A DNA stretch of 64,000 nucleotides, taken from NCBI GenBank assembly GCA_023454175.1, contig JAEXRW010000003.1, forward strand, positions 1-64,000, written 5' to 3'. The notes under the pieces are model-generated. The model made no database searches. It was not told where the DNA came from and was given only the letters and a program-made list of their open reading frames with translations. Shown here piece after piece: positions 9,392 to 18,043 of this stretch. Every line of letters starts with the position of its first letter. Position 1 is the stretch's first letter. Made by a program: the position numbers and the translations under genes. Source of the stretch: Bacillota bacterium. GTDB lineage: Bacteria; Bacillota; Clostridia; Christensenellales; JAEXRW01.

Positions 9392-9529
9392 GGACTTCGC
9401 TCCCGTCCTTGTACCTTTACCGTGTTTACCTGGTTTTCGTTTGATAATCAAATGCTCCTGTCAGGGAGCCTTTGATTGTATCGTTTTTTCAGCTTTTGTT
9501 CAATGCGTGATTGTTGGTTCATTTGGTGT

Positions 9530-10597
9530 TTAATACCCGTACTTCGTCTTCATCCGCTTGGAAAGCGCGTCTGTCATTTGGAATACTTTCTCCGCGTCCG
9601 CCGGGTCCAGCGAGCCCGTGCCGCAGGACGGCGTGATGATCGCCTGCCCGGTGATGAGCTTCTTGTCGATGCCTTTGGACGCCAGATTGTCCATCACCTT
9701 TTCCAGCTGCGCTTCCAGGCTTTCTACGGTCTGTTCCCGGATGGCGGCGGATGTGGGCACCACGCCCCAGGCCAGCATCCCGCCCTTTTCCAGGTGGGCT
9801 TTGACCGAGTCCGCGTACATCGCGATGGTATCGCCGAATCCGAAAGCGTCAAAGTTCACGATGTCCACGCCCGCGTCGATGAGGATGCTCCATTCCGTGT
9901 TGCCGCAGCAGTGGATGCCCGCCAGCGCGTTGTCCGCGTGTACGGCTTCGATGACCTCGTTGAGTAATGCGACGACGTCGTCCCGGTTCACGGATACGTA
10001 TGTGGAGCTGCCGAAAGCGGACAGGATGGGTTCGTCGATGAAGCAGATCACCTTTTCAGCGTACGGCTGGAATTTCTGGATCTGCCACCGGCATTTCATC
10101 GCCAGCGCCTTAACGATCATGTCCCGGAATTCTTCGTTGTAATAGATAGCCCGTTTGTTTTCGTCCACGAGCGTCAGCGCAAAGCTGCACGGGCCCGTGG
10201 TCTGTACCTTTACAAATGGCAGCTTGCCGCCTTTTTTCTTTAAAGCATCTTCAAGGGCGTAGATGCCCTTGGAGAATTCGGGGGATATCGCCATGGCCGA
10301 GCAGTCCCCGTCCCCCGCGTCCGGGTCCATGGCCGTGATATATTTCTCGTAAAACTCTGCAAACGCCTCGGAGTAGTCCTCGCCCGTCTGGAAAAACATC
10401 CGTCCCTTTGCGTAGTCGATGTTCGCGCACGGCATGCCTTCGCTGTACTGGATCTCCATCTGTTCGTTCAGCCCCAGCCTCGGGAGCTGCGGCCAAATGG
10501 GCGCGTCGGGCAGCCTTTCCAGGGATACCTTTGCGGCGTAGGCAGGATCTTCAAAGGGCATGCTGCCGATCGCGGTAGCCAGAAATTTCGTTTTCAT
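9530..10597 (-). CDS. MetE/UroD-like methyltransferase-fold protein
   Basis: The 355-residue protein resembles the catalytic barrel of cobalamin-independent methionine synthase and the uroporphyrinogen decarboxylase superfamily. A zinc-type set is visible: His229 and Cys231 in GIHCCGNTEW and Cys325 in TPSCGTGS. It lacks the N-terminal domain of full-length MetE, so it is more like the short archaeal or corrinoid-linked forms. The ATG at 10597 has GGAGGG upstream; the longer frame to 10690 would overlap the preceding gene. It sits second in the acs operon, so a role moving methyl groups between corrinoid, thiol or folate carriers is likely, but the substrate is unknown. Confidence 0.75.
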   Translation of the reverse strand: MKTKFLATAIGSMPFEDPAYAAKVSLERLPDAPIWPQLPRLGLNEQMEIQYSEGMPCANIDYAKGRMFFQTGEDYSEAFAEFYEKYITAMDPDAGDGDCSAMAISPEFSKGIYALEDALKKKGGKLPFVKVQTTGPCSFALTLVDENKRAIYYNEEFRDMIVKALAMKCRWQIQKFQPYAEKVICFIDEPILSAFGSSTYVSVNRDDVVALLNEVIEAVHADNALAGIHCCGNTEWSILIDAGVDIVNFDAFGFGDTIAMYADSVKAHLEKGGMLAWGVVPTSAAIREQTVESLEAQLEKVMDNLASKGIDKKLITGQAIITPSCGTGSLDPADAEKVFQMTDALSKRMKTKYGY

Positions 10598-10629
10598 AGG
10601 TTTCCCTCCATTGACCAAGTTTTGATGGA

Positions 10630-11520
10630 TTAAAGCTTTGCGGCAGCTTCCTTGACAGCCTGGATATGTGCAGGCGTTGTCCCGCAGCATCCGCCGATGA
10701 TATTGGCGCCTGCATTGATGAGGCCCTTGACGTACGAGGCCATCGTTTCGGGTGTCTCGGGGTATACGTCCACGCCGTCGGTGTTCGTGGGCAGTCCAGC
10801 GTTTGCGTGCACCAGGATAGGCGCATCCGGTACGGCTTCGCGCATCGTCTTTACGATGTCGATCATCCGTTCCATCCCGTTTCCGCAGTTGGTCCCGATG
10901 ATGTCCGCACCCGCTTCCACGGCTGCCTTCGCCGCGTTTTCAGGGGAGAGCCCCATCATCGTGCGGTAGTCCCCGCGCACCGTCTTTTCAAAGGTGAATG
11001 TGCAGATGACTTCGCACTTCGTATTTTCTTTCGCGGCCCTGATGGCCAGCACCGCTTCGTCCTTATCGCTCATCGTTTCAATGCATACAGCGTCCGCCCC
11101 GCCCTTTTCCAGCGCCATTGCCTGCTGCTTGAAGGCTTCATACAGTTCGTCTTCCGTCACTTCTTCGGTTATGAGCATTTTGCCGGTGGGCCCGATGGAT
11201 GCGATGACCCATTTGTCATCTCCCGCTGCCGCGCGGGATGCCTTTGCGGCCGCTTCGTTTATCTCTTCCGTCCTGTTTTCCAGGCTGTAAAGCGCCAGCT
11301 TGTAGCTCGTGCCGCCGAAACTGTTCGTCTCCACCATGTCCGCGCCCGCGTCCAGGTAGCTTTTTGCGATATCCTTTACGTCGTCGAAACGGTTGATGCA
11401 CCAGAGTTCGGGGCATTCCCCCGCCTTCATGCCCTTTTTGTAGAGGAATGTCCCCCACGCGCCGTCCGATACCAGTATTCTGCCTTCTTTGACCGCTTCG
11501 GTGATCTTCTTCCTTGCCAT
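10630..11520 (-). CDS. Homocysteine S-methyltransferase-family protein
   Basis: This 296-residue single-domain protein belongs to the homocysteine/betaine S-methyltransferase family. The zinc-thiol ligands are present: Cys212 in GTNCGNG and Cys278-Cys279 in GGCCGTTP. It corresponds to the first domain of MetH without the folate, cobalamin and activation domains. It is the first gene of the acs operon, 32 bases before the MetE-like gene, with GGGGG 9 bases upstream of its ATG. It may draw methyl groups from the corrinoid pool to make methionine; the donor cannot be read from the sequence. Confidence 0.85.
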   Translation of the reverse strand: MARKKITEAVKEGRILVSDGAWGTFLYKKGMKAGECPELWCINRFDDVKDIAKSYLDAGADMVETNSFGGTSYKLALYSLENRTEEINEAAAKASRAAAGDDKWVIASIGPTGKMLITEEVTEDELYEAFKQQAMALEKGGADAVCIETMSDKDEAVLAIRAAKENTKCEVICTFTFEKTVRGDYRTMMGLSPENAAKAAVEAGADIIGTNCGNGMERMIDIVKTMREAVPDAPILVHANAGLPTNTDGVDVYPETPETMASYVKGLINAGANIIGGCCGTTPAHIQAVKEAAAKL

Positions 11521-11540
11521 TGCATCTGCCCCCTTGCTTG

Positions 11541-11887
11541 ATATGTTGAATATAAAAAAAATATAATTACGGCGGTTTTAGTATGTTCGTTTTGGCTGGC
11601 CTTTTATATTAATTATCCGTCATCCATTGTAATTTCCGCTTGATTTTTTTGTGACCGTTTCAGGTCTATCATAATGGGGTAATACTAGTGTTGCAACAGT
11701 TATTCGCAATTATGGAATAATCAGGCGCTGCCGGGTTCACAGGCATCCCGCATGGTTTGGCGGATATGATCCAGAGGCTTTATACGATTCGGAAGGCCGG
11801 AGGGATGGGCGTTTCGATTGATCCGTTATTCTTGAAGGAAATTTATGAAATGTGATAGTTGTGATTGGGTTGCCGGTTTATCGGGGC
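11541..11887. other. Non-coding region upstream of the acs operon
   Basis: This 347-base gap holds the predicted acs promoter and about 150 bases of untranslated leader on the minus strand. I see no known riboswitch fold in it. On the plus strand 11721-11855 there is a 44-codon open stretch (see findings) that may be a gene remnant. Confidence 0.5.
11668..11696 (-). promoter_or_regulatory. Predicted sigma-A promoter of the acs operon
   Basis: On the minus strand TTGCAA (11691-11696) is followed after 17 bases by TATGAT (11668-11673), pointing towards the homocysteine methyltransferase gene at the head of the operon. This gives a leader of roughly 140 bases. Confidence 0.5.
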
Positions 11888-12598
11888 TCATTTGGTTTCC
11901 TTGCATATCCCCAGGATGAGATTCCGCAGGCTGGGCAGGAATTCCGGGTTTTTGAGCATCTCCAGGATATAGGCTTTATTCCCGGCTCCCGCCTGCAGAA
12001 ACCTGTCCGATCCGTCATTTTTGATGATCAGTAATCCAATGTATCTCAATACTGAGACCTCATCAACAGGCCTTCCGCAGATTTTCTCGATTCTCAGCCG
12101 GGGGACTTCAAACCCATGTTCCGCCAGTATAAATGTATTTGCGTCTTTCTCAGTGAAATAGCCGATGGAGAAACGGACTTCGGACAGCGGTAGCCCGCAG
12201 TCGCTGTTTCGATAGCTGACGTGTGGGATCTCAAACGGGCCTTTTTCGGTCACCTGCTCTCCGCAGACCCTTTGCAGCTCCAGCACCGCTTTCAGCAGGC
12301 CGATATTGAGCGGAGAATACTCCAGCTTGCTGCCGGCTTGGGACGGATCCTCATATCCCCGGTAAAATTCGGTCATTCTGGTGATGTCCACATTTGTTCC
12401 GCTTTCATCGTAAATGCGGAAAGCGATGGCGGAAAACCGCTTGGGGAAGCCTTTCAGGTGGATATAGGAGGAAAACGCATAAACATCCGCGGATACCATC
12501 TCATAGCTTTGTCCGTTTACGAGTCCGGCTTTTTCAGCTTCCTCGATGCTTTCTTTCGCGATATCGTCGGAAAAGACATATCGGGCAAATAATCTCAT
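11888..12598 (-). CDS. Hypothetical protein
   Basis: I do not recognise this 236-residue protein. It has no signal peptide, membrane segment or obvious catalytic motif. It is soluble, with mixed charge and alternating strand and helix segments (MRLFARYVFSDDIAKES at the start, ending LRNLILGICKETK). The ATG at 12598 has AAGGGA upstream. It lies downstream of fhs in the same direction, 130 bases away, but nothing else ties it to folate metabolism. Confidence 0.7.
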   Translation of the reverse strand: MRLFARYVFSDDIAKESIEEAEKAGLVNGQSYEMVSADVYAFSSYIHLKGFPKRFSAIAFRIYDESGTNVDITRMTEFYRGYEDPSQAGSKLEYSPLNIGLLKAVLELQRVCGEQVTEKGPFEIPHVSYRNSDCGLPLSEVRFSIGYFTEKDANTFILAEHGFEVPRLRIEKICGRPVDEVSVLRYIGLLIIKNDGSDRFLQAGAGNKAYILEMLKNPEFLPSLRNLILGICKETK

Positions 12599-12692
12599 GC
12601 TTGATCCCTTCGTGTGAAATCTGCATTTTCGTTAGTAGGGTTTAGTTTCAGATTTCTGTCTTAACGGTTAATAGTCTAAGCTCTGCCGCATA

Positions 12693-12724
12693 CGCCGTAA
12701 GGCATGCCTTGTGCCGTGACGGCG
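12693..12724 (-). terminator. Possible terminator hairpin after fhs
   Basis: Just after the fhs stop, CGCCGT pairs with ACGGCG around an inner AAGGC/GCCTT stem. There is no T run, so termination efficiency is doubtful. Confidence 0.35.
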
Positions 12725-12727
12725 GCG

Positions 12728-14398
12728 TTAAAACAGCCCCGATATCGTGCCATTGGGATCCAGGTCGATGCGCTCGGCCGAGGGCGATTTGGGCAGTCCC
12801 GGCATCGTCATGATATCGCCCGTCATCGCCACCACAAATCCCGCGCCCGCCGAAACCTTGATGTTGCGCACGATGATGTGGAAATCCTCCGGCCTGCCGT
12901 ATTTGCGTGCGTCGTCCGAGAGTGAATACTGTGTTTTTGCCATGCATACCGGCAGGTTGCCAAAGCCCAATTCTTCCAGCCGGTCCATCGTCTTAACGGC
13001 TGCAGGCAGGATCTCCGCGCCTGTCGCGCCGTATATCTTCGTGGCTATAGCCTCGATTTTCCTGCGTAGTGGGGTTTCCAACTCATACGCGAAACGGAAT
13101 TCGTTTTTTTGCCCGCACAGTTCCATGACCTTTTCCGCCAGATCCAGCCCGCCTTCCCCGCCCTTTTCCCATACTTCCGATAATATGGCGGATGCCCAGG
13201 CTTCATTGCATGCCTGTTGGACCGTCGCAAGCTCCGCCTCGGTGTCGGAGGGGAACCGGTTGACGGCCACCACTGCGGGCAGCCCGAATACGTTCTGGAT
13301 GTTTTCGATGTGTTTTTTCAGGTTGGTGATGCCTTTGACCAGCGCCGGGATGTTTTCCTGCGCCAGGTCTTGGACTTTTACGCCCCCGTGGTATTTCAGC
13401 GCGCGCACCGTCGCCACGATCACCGCGGCGGAAGGGTGCAGGCCCGCCATCCTGCACTTGATGTCAAAGAATTTTTCCGCCCCCAGGTCCGCGCCGAACC
13501 CCGCCTCCGTCACCACGTAGTCCGAGAGCTTCAGTGCCAGTTTGGTCGCCGCGATGCTGTTGCACCCGTGCGCGATATTGGCAAAAGGCCCGCCGTGTAC
13601 AAATACCGGCGTACCCTCCAGCGTCTGCACCAGGTTGGGCTTCAGGGCGTCCCGCAGTACGGCTGCCATCGCCCCGTGCGCATTTAATTGTTCCGCCGTC
13701 ACCGGTTCGTCTTTGGAGGTATAGCCGATGACGATGTTTTTCAGTTTTTCCTTTAATGAGGCAAAGTCGTCCGAGAGGCACAGCACCGCCATCACTTCCG
13801 AAGCGGCTGTGATGTCAAATCCGTCTTCCCGCGGCACGCCGTTGGTCTGACCGTTCAGCCCGTTCACGATGTTGCGCAGCTGCCTGTCGTTCATGTCCAT
13901 GCAGCGCTTCCAGGTGATCTTGCGGGTGTCCACGCCCAGGCCGTTGGACTGGTAGATGTGGTTGTCCAGCATCGCCGCCAGCAGGTTGTTGGCCACACCC
14001 ACGGCGTGGATGTCCCCCGTGAAATGCAGGTTGATGTCCTCCATCGGGATCACCTGGGCATACCCGCCCCCTGCCGCGCCGCCCTTCACGCCGAATACCG
14101 GTCCCAGCGAAGGTTCGCGTATCGCCGCCATCGTCTTTTTCCCCAGCCGGGAGAGCGCGTCGGAAAGGCCGATGGTGGTGGTCGTCTTCCCTTCCCCCGC
14201 CGGTGTGGGGTTCAGCGCCGTCACGAGGATGAGCTTCCCGTCCGGTTTATCCCGTAATCTCTCGGCCTGCCCTAACCCGATCTTGGCCTTGCAGTTCCCG
14301 TATGGCTCGACGAATTCAGGCTCGATGCCTGCCTTTTCCGCGATATCCATCGAGCAAAGCATCTTTGCGCGCTGGGCGATCTCGATATCTGAAAGCAT
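12728..14398 (-). CDS. fhs: Formate-tetrahydrofolate ligase
   Basis: The 556-residue enzyme uses ATP to join formate to tetrahydrofolate, the entry step of the methyl branch of the Wood-Ljungdahl pathway. The P-loop TPAGEGKTTT lies near residues 65-74, and the sequence is full length and homologous throughout (KSDA-type subdomain, EAGFGADLG, VVAVNRFPSDTEAE). The ATG at 14398 has GGAGG 8 bases upstream. It has its own promoter and is separated from the acs operon by one unknown gene, so the methyl and carbonyl branches are close but probably transcribed separately. Confidence 0.98.
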   Translation of the reverse strand: MLSDIEIAQRAKMLCSMDIAEKAGIEPEFVEPYGNCKAKIGLGQAERLRDKPDGKLILVTALNPTPAGEGKTTTTIGLSDALSRLGKKTMAAIREPSLGPVFGVKGGAAGGGYAQVIPMEDINLHFTGDIHAVGVANNLLAAMLDNHIYQSNGLGVDTRKITWKRCMDMNDRQLRNIVNGLNGQTNGVPREDGFDITAASEVMAVLCLSDDFASLKEKLKNIVIGYTSKDEPVTAEQLNAHGAMAAVLRDALKPNLVQTLEGTPVFVHGGPFANIAHGCNSIAATKLALKLSDYVVTEAGFGADLGAEKFFDIKCRMAGLHPSAAVIVATVRALKYHGGVKVQDLAQENIPALVKGITNLKKHIENIQNVFGLPAVVAVNRFPSDTEAELATVQQACNEAWASAILSEVWEKGGEGGLDLAEKVMELCGQKNEFRFAYELETPLRRKIEAIATKIYGATGAEILPAAVKTMDRLEELGFGNLPVCMAKTQYSLSDDARKYGRPEDFHIIVRNIKVSAGAGFVVAMTGDIMTMPGLPKSPSAERIDLDPNGTISGLF

Positions 14399-14466
14399 AT
14401 GCACACCCTCCAAGTTGGAAAATGCGGGGCAATTCTGCTCCGCTTTCCATCATTTCTCACCAATTG

Positions 14467-14496
14467 ATTATAGGTTTTGCTGGGTAACGTTGTCAA
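14467..14496 (-). promoter_or_regulatory. Predicted promoter of fhs
   Basis: On the minus strand a perfect TTGACA (14491-14496) and perfect TATAAT (14467-14472) are 18 bases apart, about 69 bases upstream of the fhs start. This is the best sigma-A match near the acetogenesis genes and implies strong expression. Confidence 0.8.
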
Positions 14497-14546
14497 TCAT
14501 GCGGGTGTGGTTTCACTTTATATCCAGCAGCTATTTGGCGTAAATG

Positions 14547-14924
14547 CTAAATATGTATAGCATCCTTCTCGGGTTTTGTCGCATGTTCCGTTTCCTGTAT
14601 CTGCGATACTTCCACCACTTTCTTCAGGCCCCATTCCACCCGAGCGATCACCTTGGTCTGTGTCGTGAACATCACCCTTGCAAATACCGCGTCCCCCATC
14701 TTGTCATACAGCCTCCCGGCGCTGTATGTCCCCTGGGCCATCGTATGCGGGCTGTTGGCCGCATACCCCACCCTGCCGATGAAAGGCATCTCGGCGCGTA
14801 CCGCCTCGGCGTCATACGGGTTTCCCGGTTCCTTGACCAGCCGTATGATATTACCAATGGCAAAGGGTTTCATGCCGTAGCAGAAATTCAGTCCGGTTAT
14901 TGTGACGAATATGTCTTCTTCCAC
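14547..14924 (-). CDS. HIRAN-domain protein
   Basis: This 125-residue protein is essentially a single HIRAN domain (residues about 5-95, with FCYGMKPFAIG, EPGNPYDAEAV and IGRVGYAANS). HIRAN domains are found in SWI2/SNF2-type helicases, where they bind DNA ends, and also as stand-alone bacterial proteins of unclear function. The start is a GTG at 14924 with AAGGAGGTGC upstream. It sits upstream of fhs in the same direction but fhs has its own promoter, so I infer no functional tie. Confidence 0.8.
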   Translation of the reverse strand: MEEDIFVTITGLNFCYGMKPFAIGNIIRLVKEPGNPYDAEAVRAEMPFIGRVGYAANSPHTMAQGTYSAGRLYDKMGDAVFARVMFTTQTKVIARVEWGLKKVVEVSQIQETEHATKPEKDAIHI

Positions 14925-15095
14925 TATGCCGCACCTCCTTTACCACTGTAGCACAGGGCTTGATCATCTGGCGGGATTTCAGCGCAGCTGCACACTCTTC
15001 TGATACATCATTTGGAACAGCTATGGAAGAATAAACCGCGTCCCGATTGGCATAATAGTTCCAGTAAATCACCGGCATTCAGGAGGTATTCCAGC

Positions 15096-15980
15096 ATGCA
15101 GCAGCAGCCGCACACCACGTCCCAGCCCGTTCCCGGGAGCATCCCGCCCCAGCATCAGGTGCGCCAGCCCGGCGACCAGTCTGATATGGACCCACAGCCC
15201 ATTTTCGATGACCCGCATTACAGGGGCAGCGGCAAGCTGCAGGGCAAGGTTGCCATCGTGACGGGCGCCGACAGCGGCATCGGCCGTGCGGTCGCCGTGG
15301 CCTACGCAAAAGAAGGCGCGGACGTCGCCATTGTTTATCTGAACCAGACGTCCGACGCGGAGGATTCCCGCGCCGCGGTGGAGAAATACGGCCGGATCTG
15401 CCTGCTTCTGCAGTCGGACCTTCGGGATGAGGCCTCCTGCGCAAAGACGGTGCAGGATACGCTGAATGCCTTCGAGCATATCGATATTTTGGTGAACAAT
15501 ATCGCCGTCCAGCACCCGCAAAATAGCATCATGGACATCAGCCTGGACCAGTTGGAAAATACGTTCAGGACCAATGTCTTCTCCTACTTCCACATGGCCA
15601 AGGCGGTCGTGCCCCACCTGAGATCCGGTGGTGTCATCATCAATACCGCGTCGGTAACGGCGTATAAGGGCAGCGTAAGGCTGATCGATTATTCCTCCAC
15701 CAAGGGCGCTATCGTGTCCTTCACCCGCTCCCTGTCGCTGTCGCTCGTCAAACAGGGCATCCGCGTCAACGCCGTCGCGCCCGGCCCCGTCTGGACGCCC
15801 CTCATCCCCTCCAGTTTTACGGCCGATGAGGTGCAGCAGTTCGGCAAGGATGTACCCTTGATGCGCCCCGCCCAGCCCTTTGAGTTGGCGCCCGTATATG
15901 TGTACCTTGCGTCCGAAGATTCCAGCTATGTATCGGGGCAGGTGCTCCACGTGAATGGAGGGACGATGGTCGATTCCTGA
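15096..15980 (+). CDS. Short-chain dehydrogenase/reductase
   Basis: The 294-residue protein is a classical SDR with a 45-residue Pro/Gln-rich extension, as in the general-stress YdaD/YghA subgroup. It has the nucleotide site TGADSGIG (56-63), the NNIA motif, catalytic Ser186, and Tyr199/Lys203 in YSSTK. The ATG at 15096 follows AGGAGG by 9 bases; an upstream frame to 15012 lacks such a site. It probably reduces an aldehyde or ketone with NAD(P)H; the substrate is unknown. Confidence 0.9.
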   Translation: MQQQPHTTSQPVPGSIPPQHQVRQPGDQSDMDPQPIFDDPHYRGSGKLQGKVAIVTGADSGIGRAVAVAYAKEGADVAIVYLNQTSDAEDSRAAVEKYGRICLLLQSDLRDEASCAKTVQDTLNAFEHIDILVNNIAVQHPQNSIMDISLDQLENTFRTNVFSYFHMAKAVVPHLRSGGVIINTASVTAYKGSVRLIDYSSTKGAIVSFTRSLSLSLVKQGIRVNAVAPGPVWTPLIPSSFTADEVQQFGKDVPLMRPAQPFELAPVYVYLASEDSSYVSGQVLHVNGGTMVDS

Positions 15981-16062
15981 TCGGGGATGTCGACGGGACG
16001 GTTCGGCAAAGCAGAATGGTTTGACGGGTCTGGATCGTGCATCTGGGCCTGTTGATATACAT

Positions 16063-16093
16063 GATCGCCATGCAGGGTCCCTGCATGGCGATC
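16063..16093. terminator. Bidirectional hairpin between convergent genes
   Basis: A perfect 15-base inverted repeat (GATCGCCATGCAGGG and its complement) around a single T lies between the dehydrogenase and the efflux operon. Short T-rich sequence follows on the plus strand. It is placed to terminate both transcripts. Confidence 0.7.
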
Positions 16094-16125
16094 TTTAATG
16101 GTATATATAGAACCGTAACGGTTGC

Positions 16126-17283
16126 TTAACTTCCCGCAATGTTTACCGGCACGCCGTCGAAGAGGCTGTTGGCGTTTTCGCTCACCACGGTCGCCCCTTC
16201 ATCCAGCCCCTGTGTGATCACGTCCGTTTTTCCGTCGGTGAATCCCACGTTCACCTTGCACCGCACGGCCTTTCCGTCTTTGATGGTATAGACATAGGTG
16301 TTCCCGTTCTGCATCACCACTGCGGAGGCGGGGATGGTGACGGTATTTTGCGCAGACAGCGTCAATGTGGCGTGCCCCGAGAGGCCGGGTTTCAGCGTGC
16401 CGTCGTTGGTGATGGTGATGTCGATGGGGAAATATTCGCCCGTGCTCACCGTGGCGGGATAGATGCGCGTCACCGTGCCCTTTATGGTCTTGTCCGGCTG
16501 CACGTCCGCCCACACGTCCGCGGCCTGCCCGCTCGTGATGAAGGGCATCAGCGCCTGCGGGATGATGCATTTCAGTTTCAGGGAGGATACGTCCGCCACG
16601 CTCATCAGCGCCACGCCCGGCCCCGCGATTTCGCCGGGATTGACGTTGCGGTTGATGACCACGCCCGATACCGGGCTGGTGATAGTGGCGTTGGCCAGCT
16701 GTGCGTCGATGGTCTTGACCGCCGATTTAGCCTGGTTGATGGCCGCGCTTGCCTGGTTCACCGCCTGTTTCCTGGCCAGGTCATACTGCGCCTTGGCCAC
16801 ATCCATCTGGATCTTGATCTGGGCCAGGTCCGATGCGGATACGGCGCCCGAACCCACCAGCGGCAGCATGGCGTTGTACGTGTCCCGCAGGTCCTCATAC
16901 GATACCTTGGCGACCTCCGCCTGCCCCTTCACGGTGTTTCTCGCCGCCGAAGCCGTTTTTGCGCCGGCAGACGCCTGGTCACGCTGTGCGCTCATCTCCC
17001 GCGTATCCAGTACGATGAGGGTGTCGCCCGCGCTCACGGTGGAGCTGACGTCCGCTTTGATATCCGCGATGGTGCCCGAAAGCTTGCTGTAGATGTTTTC
17101 CGTCTGCACCGGTATCAGCACGCCTGCCCAGTCCAGCGGCGCGCTCACATCGCCCTTGACTGCCTGTACGGTTTTAACAGCTACGGCTGAAGGCCATTCG
17201 TTTGCCGATGCGCACCCTGCTGTCAGTACGGTAATGAGCAGGATGGATAGGATCGCAATGCTTTTGGCAAAGGGTTTTTTCAT
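16126..17283 (-). CDS. Efflux membrane-fusion lipoprotein (RND/MacA-type adaptor)
   Basis: The 385-residue protein is a periplasmic-adaptor-type protein of the HlyD/AcrA family. The signal peptide ends in a lipobox (LTAGC, Cys24), so it is probably anchored outside the membrane. A lipoyl half-motif, an alpha-helical hairpin (about 105-190, Ala/Gln-rich), the second lipoyl half (ATITSPVSGVVINRN) and beta-barrel domains follow in order. It is the last gene of the minus-strand efflux operon, 12 bases after the EmrA-like adaptor. Two different adaptors for one transporter in a Gram-positive is unusual. Confidence 0.88.
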   Translation of the reverse strand: MKKPFAKSIAILSILLITVLTAGCASANEWPSAVAVKTVQAVKGDVSAPLDWAGVLIPVQTENIYSKLSGTIADIKADVSSTVSAGDTLIVLDTREMSAQRDQASAGAKTASAARNTVKGQAEVAKVSYEDLRDTYNAMLPLVGSGAVSASDLAQIKIQMDVAKAQYDLARKQAVNQASAAINQAKSAVKTIDAQLANATITSPVSGVVINRNVNPGEIAGPGVALMSVADVSSLKLKCIIPQALMPFITSGQAADVWADVQPDKTIKGTVTRIYPATVSTGEYFPIDITITNDGTLKPGLSGHATLTLSAQNTVTIPASAVVMQNGNTYVYTIKDGKAVRCKVNVGFTDGKTDVITQGLDEGATVVSENANSLFDGVPVNIAGS

Positions 17284-17295
17284 CTTATTCCCCTC

Positions 17296-18003
17296 CTATT
17301 TGATCGCGATGCTCACCGTGGCGTTCATGCCCGGCAGCAGCGCTGCGTCATTGGCGTCAGAAAGTTTGATGCTCACAGGGATCAGCTGCGTCACCTTGGA
17401 AAAGTTCCCCGAGGCATTGTTGGCAGGGATCAGCGAAAACATCGAGCCCGTCGCCATCCCGGTGCGCTGGATAAAGCCGTGGAAATGCCTGCCCGGGAAA
17501 GCGTCTATATCCACCAGCACCTTTTGCCCCGCCTGGATTTTCTGGATGTCCGTCTCCGATATGTTGGCGGTGATGCTGATGCTGGTCAGGTCCGCCACGA
17601 TCGCCAGGCTGGATCCGGGCGCCGCCATCTGCCCTCTCACGGCGGCGGACTGGATGACCCTGCCGTCGATGGGGGACTTGATCTCGCTGCGCATCATCAG
17701 CGCATCCGCCGATGCCGCCAGGGTCTGCGTGCTCAACGCGCTGCTCTGCATCAGCGCGCCGGTATCCTGGCGTCCCAGCACCTGGCCCGCCTTCACGTCC
17801 TCCCCCTCCTGGATGTTCCATTCCGCGATGCGGCCCGAAAGTTCGGGTGTGATCGTCACCATCGTGGCGGTTACCTGTGCGTTTTCGGTGGATACGAAAT
17901 GCTCCGCCTGGTAGCTGAAGTACCCGATGATCCCTCCTGCCCCGGCCAGCGCGGCCACGAGGATGGCCAGGATGACGATCGTTTTCTTTTTAAGCTTTTT
18001 CAT
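17296..18003 (-). CDS. HlyD/EmrA-family secretion adaptor
   Basis: The 235-residue protein has an N-terminal membrane anchor (residues 8-30) and paired lipoyl and barrel domains (STENAQVTATMVTITPELSG, EIKSPIDGRVIQ). It is shorter than EmrA because the coiled-coil hairpin is reduced. The ATG at 18003 follows GGTGGG; the longer frame to 18084 would run into the transporter gene. It works with the adjacent DHA2 transporter. Confidence 0.88.
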   Translation of the reverse strand: MKKLKKKTIVILAILVAALAGAGGIIGYFSYQAEHFVSTENAQVTATMVTITPELSGRIAEWNIQEGEDVKAGQVLGRQDTGALMQSSALSTQTLAASADALMMRSEIKSPIDGRVIQSAAVRGQMAAPGSSLAIVADLTSISITANISETDIQKIQAGQKVLVDIDAFPGRHFHGFIQRTGMATGSMFSLIPANNASGNFSKVTQLIPVSIKLSDANDAALLPGMNATVSIAIK

Positions 18004-18043
18004 CTTTGAGGTCCCACCTTCATCATAGTTGAATATATAAATT

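Noticed and set aside
11541..11667. Riboswitch in the acs leader
   Set aside because: I looked for cobalamin- and SAM-type conserved elements and could not see them.
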